Shown piece by piece: positions 1-17,600 of a stretch of 64,000 nt of DNA. Position 1 is the stretch's first letter; every line of letters begins with the position of its first letter. The DNA comes from Nymphaea colorata (taxonomy: Eukaryota > Streptophyta > Magnoliopsida > Nymphaeales > Nymphaeaceae). The notes beneath the pieces are model-generated. The model was given only the letters and a program-made list of their open reading frames with translations, was not told where the DNA came from and did not search any database. The stretch lies in NCBI RefSeq assembly GCF_008831285.2, contig NC_045146.1:11542972-11606971 (forward strand), read 5' to 3'. A program made the position numbers and the translations under genes.

Positions 1-199
1 TTACGAATCTGAGCACGAGACTCGATTTCCCCGCTCCCATATCCCCAAGAAGCACCTAACGTTCAGAAAAAAATCATCCCAAAAACCCAAACTCAAAAAT
101 TCTTCCGCAAGAAAATAAAGGAAGACAGAATCGAGGAAAACGATGAAGAACACGAGATTAGCAACAAAGCCGAAACATGGAAAAATGGAAGAAAATTAC

Positions 200-238
200 C
201 AATTTGGCATTAATATTGCTGTTAGCCATCGTCGCCAT
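200..238 (-). CDS. First coding exon of a Rab5/RABF2-like small GTPase (partial)
   Basis: On the minus strand an ATG at 238 opens 13 codons reading MATMANSNINAKL, followed directly by a splice donor (TTG|GTAATT, intron from 199 leftwards). Plant Rab5 proteins of the RABF2 (ARA7/RHA1) group begin with a short variable head and then INAKLVLLGD, where the P-loop starts; here the exon would stop just before that Val, in phase 0. Rab5 GTPases act in endosome and prevacuolar trafficking. The P-loop, switches and prenylated C-terminus all lie outside the window, so the call rests on a 13-residue match plus a good donor. A (GA)n tract at 267-288 would fall in the 5' UTR. A chance ORF cannot be excluded. 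Confidence 0.6.
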
Positions 239-266
239 GAATGATCGATCTCACAGCGAGCGAGAA

Positions 267-288
267 AGAGAGAGAGAGAGAGAGAGAT
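267..288. repeat. (GA)n microsatellite in the probable Rab 5' UTR
   Basis: A run of about eleven GA units lies some 30 bp upstream of the putative Rab start codon. CT-rich 5' UTR tracts of this kind (read on the minus strand) are common in plant genes. Confidence 0.8.
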
Positions 289-783
289 CCTCAAAGGCCT
301 AATTTAACGAGGGGAGCTTCGCGAAAAAGAAAAGAGATCTCTCCTCCTCCTCCTCCTCCGTCTCTCTTTCTTTCTCGCGCGTTGATCATTCTAAGAAGGT
401 TCGGTGCTTGACGCAGCCCAGTTAGGTGGGAAGGGGAAGCCGTTGATCGGTCCATCGGATCGGAGGCCTTATAACTGGATCGGATCATATCCGACCTCCG
501 TCCCGAACCGACATTTTAGCCTTGAGAGTCGGAATCCAACGGAGGTCCTATAAAACGTGTCCGGCGTACATCCCCACCCACTTTCGACCGTATTTACCTT
601 CTTTTTTTCGATGTTTTCTGTATATAAATAAAGTGTGTTCGTCCTTGTCAAAATAATTAAAAAAAAAAACCTCTTTATTATTTTTAATTCTTTATCCTCT
701 TTATTATTGTCCGTAATACCCGCAGATTGGATCTGTATTATATGAGCGCCCATTTTGATATACTGAATTTTAGCAGAAACGGG

Positions 784-1357
784 AAAAACTTTAGTTGAGC
801 TTCGACAAGAATAATATCATGGGGAGTCTCAACCGGCAAGAGTTGCTCCTTGTCTCTTGAGCCGACAAGAGTTGCTTCTTTTCTTTTGTTGAACTTTCTC
901 TTGGAGTTGAATTCGAATCATTCTGGACACTTTCCATTCATATCGCGTTGATGGCGGGCGCCACACAAGAAATGGATTCCTTGTCACCTCTCCAAATTAG
1001 TGGAAGAACGCCGCATCTTGTGAAACACGGCAGAAAGCATTACTTGCGAGGTCAGCTTCAAAGTTTTCAACTTCCAACTTTCCGCAATCTTTTTTCTGCC
1101 AATCCCTCACTATGTACGGCGTTGGCAAGGAATTTTTTTGTTGTTGGACGCTTGGAAAGTGAGCGTGACTTTGGACAGAAGAAACCAGCAAGGAGAAATG
1201 CCTCGCATCTGATATCATATCTGAGATCAGATGAAATCGCTAAGGTGGTGTCTCACAGAATCGGATTTTAGATCTGAGATTACTTAGATCTGTAGATTTT
1301 GAATCTTTGCAGATTAGAGAGAATAATGAATCTTGTCGAAGCTCAACTAAAGTTTTT
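784..1357. mobile_element. MITE-like element with 27-bp terminal inverted repeats
   Basis: The 27 bases at 784-810 (beginning AAAAACTTTAGTTGAG) recur as an exact reverse complement at 1331-1357, bounding 574 bp. This is the size and structure of a non-autonomous DNA transposon. I could not see a convincing target-site duplication (flanks end in GGG on the left and start with GGACATG on the right), so the superfamily is unassigned. A 107-codon open frame inside (948-1271) has no recognisable features. An internal imperfect direct repeat of about 35 bp (CAAGAGTTGCT units) sits near 835-880. Confidence 0.6.
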
Positions 1358-2193
1358 GGACATGCAACGAGGATCTCTTCGGTCCACAGTTTGTTCAAAT
1401 AATGGGTCTCGCGAATGATGGATTCCCGATAATCGAACCTGAAAGTGTGAAGGATGCACTGAAGCTAAGAGCTAGACGAAAGTTTGACTCGAGTATTTCG
1501 TTTTTTCTTTTTTTATGATCTTTTCTACAGTGTATATATATCTACAGTTGTGGTTTCTGTCAGTTTTTCTTTGATGTTGTGAAGCGTTGAAATGGCAGTC
1601 TCCTCTCTCACCTGTATCTTTTAAAACTTATCCTCATCAGGTAGACAGACTAATAAATGTAATGGGTGAAAGACATTAAATGTATTCATTAAAACCTCAT
1701 CAAAATCTTCATCTTCTTTATGGGTTGCATCTCATATAGGGAACCTTAAATTTCTTTTGCTGTTTAAGTTATGGATGACTGGGTGCCAGGAGTCTTGGAG
1801 CTATTTTTCTCAGGATACATACCAGATCAATTGAGTAAGGGATAAAAACCAGACCTCTTAAATTCATGTTAAAATGTATTTTAAATAAAATGTGAACCTT
1901 CTTATGTGTTTACAAGCACGAATTTAATATTAAATCATAGCTTAGTTCAAGTCATTTTTGTAAAAAAAAAAAATGATATTTCTACTATCAAAATTTTGAT
2001 GTCATAGGAGCATTTCTTTGTTATTATGAAAAAAATATTAATTAAGTAAGAAAACAACTAACTTAATATCTTTTTCTTGTCAAATAGCTCTTAAGATCAT
2101 ATCCATAAGGTTAGATTGTCAAAAAAAAAAAAAAAGTAAATCTGATTTTTGTTTATTAACCAAAGCGGTGAGGTTTTTACCCACTCTCCTTTC

Positions 2194-2195
<2 letters not shown>

Positions 2196-2269
<74 letters not shown>
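2196..2269. repeat. (AT)37 microsatellite
   Basis: About 74 bp of uninterrupted AT dinucleotides. Any open frame across it (Ile-Tyr repeats) is an artefact. Confidence 0.95.
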
Positions 2270-2270
<1 letters not shown>

Positions 2271-2789
2271 GCATGATCGTTCTCGCCGACACTCTCTTTT
2301 TGATAGGTCAATTATTAAGCAATCATAGTTCTTAGAGAAATCAATCAAAGGGTCCTTCACTTTTTTTTTTTTTTTTTGAAAAGGTGTGGTGGGGGTTAGT
2401 GGTTAATGTAACCATATAAATATAATCCTGACATTAAACTAATTAAATATAAAAGAACTCCATAACGAATTTGATTGGATCCAACATGGGGTACTTCATC
2501 CATCCATTAAAACAGATCCCTTTTTTTCAAGTGAATTTGCCGTCTTAAATCCAGGAATTTACATCGAAAATTCTAGCTGTTTGAACCAAAGAAGGTGACA
2601 TATAAACAGGACCTAACCCAATGACTCTTCAATTCTCATGAGCATCACACTTTGTGCAAGCCAAAGTCATAAGCCTAAGCTTGAAGTTTCGAAACAGCAT
2701 ATTGAAAGTGTTTGAAGTCCATGTTTTATGTCAAAAACTCATTTTTTGATGTTCAAAACAGTAGTTAAGTTCTTTACTGCTAAGCTGGT

Positions 2790-3315
2790 GATGATGATGA
2801 TGAACCCCGCGAGGAGGGCAATTACCTTTGATGGGAATGGACTCTAATGCGCAGGAGGCGAATGAATCTCCCGAAATGGTCTGCAGATAAGGTGGAAAGG
2901 GTGAACTAGGCCAGACGGAGATGGTGGCTCACTGGTCTGCTTAAATTGAAGGAATGGGACAACACGATAAGGGTGGTGGGCATGTAACTCAAGTATGAAT
3001 GGCTGAATGAGCTGATCAGAGGCTTAAAGAGATGAAACAGTGGAGATTCTGAATGTCAAAATTCAAGAGATGCACCAAAGGCCTGATGCAGTTCAAAAGG
3101 CTGTTGAGACGTCAGAAGAAGAAGAAGAAGAAGAAAGCATAAGAATGGAACTCAACAGAATTTTATCATTGGAAGAAATTTGTTGAAGAGCTAGAATGAG
3201 ATGGTTGAAAGAAGGGGATAGAAACACTGCCTCCTTCCAGGTAGTTGCTAAAGCGAGGAAGCAGAGGAATCGTGTCGATAGCAGGGGATCGCCACTTTTG
3301 TTCATGAGAGGCGAT
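2790..3315 (+). mobile_element. Decayed LINE (non-LTR retrotransposon) ORF2 fragment
   Basis: Translation at 3193-3282 gives RMRWLKEGDRNTASFQVVAK followed by ARKQRNRVDS. This matches the RW-x-KEGDRNT-xxFH block found between the endonuclease and reverse transcriptase domains of plant L1-type LINE ORF2. Upstream sequence (for example a Leu-Lys-Glu-Trp-Asp-Asn stretch near 2950) fits the same protein but is broken by stops and frame changes. No intact endonuclease or YxDD motif is present, so this is a dead remnant. Confidence 0.6.
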
Positions 3316-4734
3316 GGTGCCTCATGACCTATAAATGGCATCTACGACGAAAGAGAATTAGTTTCAAATATATATTTGTTTAAAAAAAAAAAAAAAAACT
3401 TACTAATGTTAGTCTTGATATAGTATAACAAAACTCTACTACAAGTTATTTTTACATATTTTACATCTAAGTCACTGAGAGCATTATGACATTCTATTGT
3501 TTTAGGATCTTTCTCCATTAGAAACCAGTTCAACTTTGATCAATAAGTAGCCTAACTCATCAGGTTTTTTTGGAGTAAGACTACATTCAAACAAGATGAC
3601 GTTCGTTTAGCTTTTACTTTTTGTGGAACAAAGCATCTAAAGTGTTGAGGTTCCATGTGTAAAACCCATTTGAGATTAGTATCATAAATATCGACAATTT
3701 CTCAAAAACACCTTAAGTAGTTAATCATGACATTCTAAAAAACTGATAAAATAATGAAAAATGGTAAGAATATATCTAGAACGTCCGTCTTCTAAGTATT
3801 GCACGTATTGTGTTATTACTAACAACAACTAACATAATATATATATGTTTTTAATATTGTTTTCCCCGTCTAGCATTTACCCAACATAAATTGAAAATGT
3901 TCATCACGAGATTTCTCGTTCCTTAGAAAATCTGGAGAACAGATTTGCGCGGCTATGAAGTTTACGGTTGATAATATAAAGAACTAACTAACTGCAATAA
4001 CTGCACAAACACAAGATCCAGGAGGAACTAAAACGCCATAATTAATGATCGCATTCCACAGCAAATCCAGGCAGAAATGCATCAATCCATAGACCATTAA
4101 ACTTGCTTTTGATAGGCGTAATGTGTTGGTTAGTCCAGCGGCCATGAAAGAAGATTGATTCCTGTGGCCGTTATTTGTCTCAACTACACTCTAATCGTCG
4201 ACGGGTGTCCTACTTTTTACTCAAGTCCTAGATAGATCTAGGACAGAGGGGAGGAGAACCGGGGTCTCAACGTCTTCCAGGTACTTCCATTTCCATAGTT
4301 CAATAAATTCAGCATACATATTTGGGACATATTATAGACTGTGAAGGGGATCAGAAGTAGGGCATGGAGCGGGGTTGGAAAAGTGAGAGGCTCCACTGGC
4401 GCGCAGACAGTTGCCCTGAACCATTTTAGGGGAAGCTTGATCTCCTCTGATGCATGAAGTTTGATTATAAATGCTGACAGTCTATGAATTTAAGATCAGA
4501 ATATCTCCTAATCGTAAATCAAACATCCAAAGCAGTTAAGTTTTTCAAGCGTAAATTTGAAGCCTTAGTTAAGATCTGTATTTCCATGAACTGTGAAGTT
4601 TATCGTAATTTTTTTTTCTTTTGACCATATGAGCAACAGCATCTAAGATGAAAAGTGAGCAGAGGCCCATCTTGGCATTACAAATGAGCTAAAACTGATA
4701 AAAAAAAAAAAAGGAGGTTAATAACTTACACTGG

Positions 4735-5030
4735 CTCCCACGGGAAGCAAAGGGGCCACCGGAAGGCAGATGGACTGAATCGGGGGCAAAGACGCCGGCT
4801 CCGGCGAAGCAGCAGCAGATAAGCATGGATTAAGATAAAGCACGGTCAAACCGAGATTTGACCATGGTGGGGTTTGACTGAGCGTAGGCAGAAGGAAGTG
4901 GTGGGGCTGCAGATGCAGATGGAGCAGGCAGCAGCGCGGCAGCAGAGGGCGCAGGTGCTGCAGCTTCTGCCTGCCCCTATAAACGTCACCTCTCTCTTTT
5001 CAGGCCGTGGTACTCCCTTCAACCCACGTT
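4735..5030. other. GC-rich exon-like island of unknown coding strand
   Basis: This 300-bp block is much more GC-rich than its surroundings. On the plus strand one frame encodes a Gln/Ala/Arg-rich helix-like stretch (RRQKEVVGLQMQMEQ...) from about 4862, and a CTATAAA motif lies at 4976-4982. On the minus strand an ATG near 4824 opens about 32 codons starting MLICCCFAGAG, ending at a good donor (CAGT|GTAAGT near 4733). I cannot tell which strand, if either, is used. Confidence 0.25.
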
Positions 5031-6311
5031 TCAGCTACGAAACAAATGCATCCCACCGATCCTACTGTCAAGAAAATTTCTTTTCCATTTTCTTTCTTCT
5101 GGTCGTTAATGGCACTCTTTGCAAACATAATAAACTGCGAGTTTTCTTCAGGCTTCGGCCATCTGCTCATAGACACGAAGTCTAATTAATTAGTTTTCTG
5201 CTTTTTAAATAATAATAATCGACACCTTCCAGTTCTACCAAGTCATCAAGAACAGTCATTCATCGGAATGGCCGGCTAAGGGGTAGTACTGTAAAATGGC
5301 GTCTCTCTCTGACCTTTCCCCCGGTGGGGTCCGTTCCACTTTTCAAGTGGTGGAAGGCCAGCGGCCCTGACAACCGACCATCTTTTCTTTTAAGTGACTA
5401 AATTTTATCCAATCACTGTATCACCCTTGGCAATTGTTGCAAATTACAGCTCTTTGGCCAACTTAACCAGTAGTCCAGTCCTTCCGAAATAGCTTCAATT
5501 TTTAAAGAAAACACAATGAATTTATTTTTATTGGCTACCTCTCCTAGACTCAAGGGAATTTGATTACGGCAGCTGGATAATTAGATACTTCGTGAAGAAA
5601 AAGACGGAAGTGAGCTCGTTTTTTCTTCCGAAATTTTGGTTTCGGGTCGCGAAGAAGGTCCGAGGGTAGTTTGGAGAAAAGAAAGTGAAGGGGCCTCGGG
5701 CTACGCCATCACGTACGACCCGATGCCGTCAAAACCTGTATCGCGACGCGTCACAATCTTCGGCCCTTGATTATGGAAGAAACAAATTATGCTCGCTTCT
5801 TCCCCACTGTGACAAAAATGGCCCTTACTTGTACGTTGGGTTGAGGATATGACGGAAATAGCCCCGTCTTTTTGCACTTTTCCTCGCCACAAATACAATG
5901 ACCCGAATCAACTGAAATTGGCTTTTTCGATCAACAATTCACGAAAAGACCACCATTGAAAGTATTCTTTTTTTTTAAAAAAGAAAAAAAATACGAGGAA
6001 AATGATAAAATCTAAAAATAAAACAATGATCCAATTAACTTATAGAGAATAATTAGCGAATCGTACGAGTGGACCTTCGGGATCCAGATTCGAGAAGGGG
6101 ATACGTATGCGATTTTGGGGAGAGCCAAGGATAAGAAAGACTTGGAGGACCTGAAAGACAACAACATTAATCAGTAATGATGAGTAACGAAGCTAAACCG
6201 AGAAAATTAGAAACGGAAAAACTAAAATAAAGAGAGCAGCGCTCGAGAACGAAACCCCGTTCGATCGCCACCGTCAAGATCCTCCTTCCGGAGAGAGACA
6301 GAGAGTGAGGC

Positions 6312-8910
6312 ATGAGCGACCCGATCTCCAGAACGGCGATACTTCCGGTGGAGACCCGACCGACGGGCGGTGGAGGTGCCACCGCCACCACGACCACAAC
6401 GACGACCACTACCACCACGAACACGACGGCCACATCTGCACCGTCGACGTCGAACGGGCAGAGGGAGTATAGGAAAGGGAACTGGACGCTGCAGGAGACG
6501 ATGATCCTGATCACGGCGAAGAAGATGGACGACGAACGTCGGATGAGGGGAGGGGATAGGGAGAGGAACAAGACGGCGGAGCTCCGGTGGAAGTGGGTCG
6601 AGAACTACTGCTGGAGCAGCGGCTGTATGCGGAGCCAGAACCAGTGCAACGACAAGTGGGACAACCTCCTCAGGGACTACAAGAAGGTGAGGGAGTACGA
6701 GAGCCGGCCGATCGCCGGCCGCCCGTCCTATTGGGAGATGGAGAAGCACGACCGGAAGGAGAGGAACCTTCCCTCCAATCTCGCTCGGGAGGTATTCGAG
6801 GCCCTACACGAGGTCGTCAACCGGCGGTTCCCCCCCAGGCTAGTGGCGCCGCCTGCCACCTACCAACAACAGCAGCACCCTTTGGGCGTTGGTGGTGCTG
6901 CTGCACCTCCTCCTCCACCACCGCCGCTTCCTCCTCCTCCTCCTCCTCCGCCTCTTTCCCAGCTTCCTCAGCCTCCGCCGGCGGAGCCACCATCACCTCC
7001 GCATCCACACATCTCAGGTCTTTCTCTCTCTCTCTCCCTCTCCCCCCGCCCCGCTGTGCGTGCAAGGTCTGGCAAATGACCGTTCTGTATCTTATATTTG
7101 ATGGAATGACGAAAGCGTCCTACTCTGACGCCTCTGTGCCTGTGATATCGAAATGACGGGAGATGTCCGCCGGGAGTGGTGGCGCTCCTCCGCCGACGGA
7201 CTTCTGATTTGGCGGTTTCGTCCCCGGCGTTTCCTGTCATCGATGTAATGCTCTTATTTTATGACGCAACTGGTGGCCACGGTTTTCCTCTGCACGAATC
7301 CGTCTGCGAGGTCATTCTCGTCATTTTATGTTGATGGGAGGTCACGGCCTCCGGCCTCCGCCACCACCGACGCTTCCTCCTAGAAAATAAAGACGGTCAC
7401 CTGCGAAATACCCTTTGTACCCCTTTGGTTCAGTAGTTGACGCTGACGACCGTGCGTCGAGCTTCTCTGTCGCGGGGACGATTTCGTCATTGCCCCCCAA
7501 GCGGGGCCTTTTCTCTCCCCTTCGCTGCCAATAAGTTGCAGAACGGAGCCACATTTATTCATTAAATGCCATTAACACCCCTTTTAGTTTTTACCCTTAA
7601 AAACGACAAACTGGCTAGGCCAGGTGTAGAATACAAGTTGAAATTTCAGGGACGTGAATTTATGTGTTGGTTTCCGTGTGACGTCCAGAAGACTTCCTAT
7701 AAGTTGCTCGGACTCTCGTTTCTTGCATCTTCTATTGCCAATCAATCGCATCCCTTGGAAAATCTTGATCGACCCTCGATCTGCATTCTGTATTCGTTCT
7801 ATCAACAAGTGTTCATTATTCTTATTAGTATGTGCTGTAACTTGTTTATCTTTCGCACGGTAATTTATTTTCAAAGATCTTACTCAACTCGGTTACCATG
7901 TTGACTACCAAGTATCTCCAGTGTACTTTGATCGTAGTCTCTTAACCCAAGAAATCTCCTACCTTTTTTCTTTAAAGAGCAAACGGGATCATGATTATCG
8001 TTGGCGTCGATTATTTCATGTTCTTCTTCCACGCGAACGAAGAAGTAAGTAAGATCCTTGTTTCACTATAAGATCTTTTCACTGTTCTGAGGATAAAAAT
8101 GTTATATCCCTGGACGATTGCAATATTATGTAGATTTCATATTGCTGTAGCCTCCATTTATTTTTGGTTTAGCATATGATTGCATGATCCATCTCAACAG
8201 AAGTTTTCAAACATTCCTAGTACCTCGCAACCGCAAACTTGATATCATGATGAAAACTGTACATATATATTATAGTCTTCTAGAGCTCATTTCTTCCGAT
8301 ATAATCTTCATCATATATGATGCCAAGAATAAATCATACGGTTCTCAAAACCACTCTTTATAGCCTATTCTTGTCTACCGAATTGGCATTTTTACTCGTG
8401 GTTTTAGTATTCTTTACGTGTATAACAATAATTTCCGGATAGAAACCTAAGAATGAACCAGACAAAAACTGCGAATGATTGCCTTTCCTTTTCCTATCAT
8501 GGTAGATGGTTCGTTGAATTGCTTTGCAAATGATTCTATAGCCTAAATATTCTTCTTCTCTTTTCTGAAATACAATATATTGATTTGCGAATGATGAGCA
8601 TGTAGCGGAAGAGACGACGGATTCATCGGAGACAGAAGGCAGCTTGGAGGTGAAGAGAAGGAAAACCAAAGGCCTTGGGTCCAGCATCGTCGAGAGCGCG
8701 TCGGTGTTGTCGAGAGCGCTGCTTGCCTGCGAAGAGAAGAAGGACAAGAGGCACCGAGCGTTTCTCGATATGGAGGAGAGGAAGCTGCACATGGAGGAGA
8801 GCAGGACGGAGATGAACAGGCAGGGATTCGCGGGTCTCATCTCCGCCGTCAACAACCTTTCTAGTGCGATTCACTCCATGGCCTCCGAAAGAAACGGCGG
8901 CAGCAGATGA
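6312..8910 (+). CDS. Trihelix (GT/ASR3-like) transcription factor
   Basis: Two exons, 6312-7017 and 8606-8910, give a 336-residue protein. The donor (CTCAG|GTCTTT) and acceptor (TGTAG|CGGAA) leave a split Ala codon (G|CG), and phases agree. Residues 57-122 form a SANT/trihelix DNA-binding domain with the three spaced tryptophans (NWTLQE, LRWKWVENYCW, CNDKWDNLLRDYKKVREYE); the QNQCNDKWDNL core is typical of the plant trihelix subgroup that includes ASR3. The domain is preceded by poly-Thr (26-36) and followed by a poly-Pro/Gln region (about 184-230). Exon 2 supplies a basic KRRKTK motif (252-257, probable nuclear localisation) and a charged C-terminal helix (about 276-325) of the kind used for dimerisation. 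Expected role: nuclear, DNA-binding regulator. The start is the first ATG before the domain; no TATA box was evident. A (CT)n tract begins right after the donor. Confidence 0.9.
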
Positions 8911-14619
<5,709 letters not shown>

Positions 14620-17600
14620 TCATTCCCATGTAAGTGAAATCATTGAGTTGGAAAGGCCGGCTTCCTCAAAGCTCTGATTGCTATTAAAATCCAGATGCTT
14701 TGATGCCCCCGGTATTGCCTGAGTCAAGTGAAATGGTCGAGATTCGGCCTCCTTCAAAATGGAGCAGCAGAAAGACCATAGCAGCTGTTTCACGAATAAG
14801 AAATCAGTTTAGATCAGATCATGCAAACATCTTAAGAAGCCTAGTCCATCAGAGATTCAGAATACAACATTTTCAAAATGTTGGGATGATCAGTGAGGAA
14901 AAAGAACTCGGTTTTTTTACAGTAAAAAATGTAAATCTGTTAAAAGCAGCTCAGAAAGATGTCAGAGACCAATTTGGGATGACATACCTGTATTGAATCT
15001 GTTCGAAGAAAGTTTCTCCGAAATCTTTGACCATCAGGAAGACGGACCAAAATCTTGCAAAGAAGACTGCTATCGCATTTAGGCTCATCCGGTAGGACAG
15101 GGTACAATGGTTTTGCGCTCTTGGGAACTTCAGGTTCTTGCTCCTTTTCTGGTTTTTTGTCTTCATCAGAAGGTAAGGCAGGTCGTTTTACATCCTCAAG
15201 GGAGGCAGCTAAAGCTTTCAATACATCCTCATCTTCTTCATTGGGATTATCAGCTAGTGAAGCCGCTGAATTGCGACAGTGGAACATGTACAGAAAATTA
15301 TTGAACAATCATCAAAGATAGAAAAAACCGGCCACATGAGAGGCATATGAACTCTTTATTTGATGCCAACAAAGTAAACTTACGCATCAACGTTCACTTG
15401 AACACTACTGAAATTTAAACATTTGAAGAACAGCCCATATCAGTAAACTTTCACACCAATTGAGAAATCTAGACTTGCTTCTTGCCCATGGCTAAAGAGT
15501 AAAGAGCAACTACCACTAAAATCATAAACTAAAGGAAAATAGTTTTAAAATTTTAAATGCATTGTCAATAAGAAAAGCAAAAGTACAAAAAATTTAGATT
15601 TATATCACCGTGCCACATTCTTAATCAGATTTTCAGAAGAAAAACAAACTCTAACCAAACAGTCAATGCCAAATTACTAACTCAGGCAAACACTTGATCA
15701 CTGAGTAATACAACAAAAGCAGTTTCAGCCACATAATCAAAAGTCTCAAGGCGAGAATTGCAGTCTATTGACTCGAGAATAGGTCAAACTTTACCGAGAC
15801 TGCAAGACGGGACCACTTAAACCAAATGATGACCAGGGCAACCTGAATCTAGATCGTGGAACCACCCCAGCAAATTTAAGATTAGCAATTCGTACCAATT
15901 CAGAATGAGGGAGAAACAACTCATAAATTCAACCACATCTAAAGGAACCCATAAATCAAGGCAGCTGGAGGCATGGCTCTTGGGAAGCAAGCTACCTTAC
16001 AATTGGACCTGATACAAAGTGCCCCAATCCTTTCTCCAGAAGGTGTCCTAATCCTCACCCAGGACAAAATGTTGATCAAATTTCTCTCACTTTAACTGAA
16101 CTGATGCCCAAAAAAATATGGAGCATAAGCTACACCACAAATTTCTTGTAGAATGTTTCCGTATTTAGTGCATATCTACAGGAGAGTTACATCCATTTAA
16201 AAATTTCACAAGTGAAAATTACAGAATTCCAAAAAGAAAATAATTATGCATGTCACATTTTTAAATTATGTTTACATAAATGGTAAAAGAATAATTTATC
16301 TAAATACCTGACTTCAGTGCACCGTTTTGAGCATTTTCTCTCATTCTTTTGCAAGGGTGAGCAATATGATGATCCTTAGGACCTTTATCCATGTATGGGA
16401 TAAGGTCCTATTGGCACAGTACAAAAACAAAAGGCATCTATCAGATCAATGGAGACAAACTGCGTCACTTGAAAATATTACTAACAGAAATCTTAATGAT
16501 ACTGTATTTTATAACTTGTAAGAGCACATCGAGAATCAATGTTCATACCTCCAACAAATGCTCTGGTTCAACCATGCCACACCATGAACGCATTTTCTGC
16601 CCTGTGATGGGGTCAATGACCAGGACAACAGGAATATTCACTAAGTTATAGTAAGTGCAGACTTTTTTGCCTTCAGATGTATCATCATAAATCTGAAACC
16701 AAATAAGAGATCAAAAACAGTTAACGAAACATAAAATCAACACAGACATTCAGATGTATAGAACACAGCTTAGTAACCCATCCATCCATTTGGCAAAGTA
16801 ATATTATTTTACTTGCAACCAATTACTCTGTAGCAGCATGTGATGTATCACCACCACTCTTTCTACTTATCATGCCACTTAATAGTGAAAATAATGCAAA
16901 GCATAAGGGACATGCGTCCTTTCATTCACAGCAAACTAAGTAACTATTCATTATGTAAGTGTGACATCCAAGAAGTTTGAAGGACAAAAGGGTTATCACA
17001 CTCTATACTTGTCAGCCCTAAGTGCTTGACAAATATTAGTCGGACATATAATAATGGTCAATTTCCTACATTTTTCAAGTACCCCTCTATCAGATACATC
17101 ATTACACCTTAACCCCAATATCAAGTTCATAGTTAAAAATTTAAAATTTATTAGATCCACTATAAAATCAAAACCACAAAAATAAACATGGTATCCAAAA
17201 AACAAGACTTCTAGTCAGTGGAAAACCTGCCAGAAGATGAAACCAGTGCTGATTGTTTGTGCAACAGCTTCATTTGACCAAGTATCCCTATTCAACTTCA
17301 TCAGTTGAGACATTTATAAGTTGGGTTGCAAGCAGCAAAATAGCAGTGATTAAAAGCATCAGAAAAAGAATAGTACCATGTGAGAACTGAATTCCTTAGT
17401 AGATTGCAAGTTCACAATGAGCCACTTACCCACACGAGCAGCTTCCAATTTTGCCTGCTCAAGAAAATTTTCGGGTCAGAGAACAAGCGAAAAATGGAAA
17501 ACAAGTAGCAAAAACAAATAATTCTATATCTGGGTATAAAAGATACAGTAAAATTATCATATGTAGAGAAAGAGGAGGAGGAGAATAAGGAAAAAAGGAC

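Larger units (their letters stand above)
291..6311. other. Intergenic region, no clear gene
   Basis: Between the Rab first exon and the trihelix gene I find no ORF with recognisable protein features. The contents I can name are the terminal-inverted-repeat element (784-1357), the (AT)n tract (2196-2269), a LINE remnant (about 2790-3315) and a GC-rich island (about 4735-5030). The rest is AT-rich DNA with many homopolymer A/T runs. A short palindrome built on the sequence TAGATAGATCTA is present near 4230. Confidence 0.7.

Noticed and set aside
948-1271. 107-codon plus-strand ORF
   Set aside because: It lies wholly inside the terminal-inverted-repeat element and has no recognisable domain or codon bias.
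6167-7240. Long minus-strand and alternative-frame ORFs over the trihelix exon
   Set aside because: They are shadows of the GC-rich, low-complexity trihelix exon; only the frame from 6312 has a domain and splices in phase.
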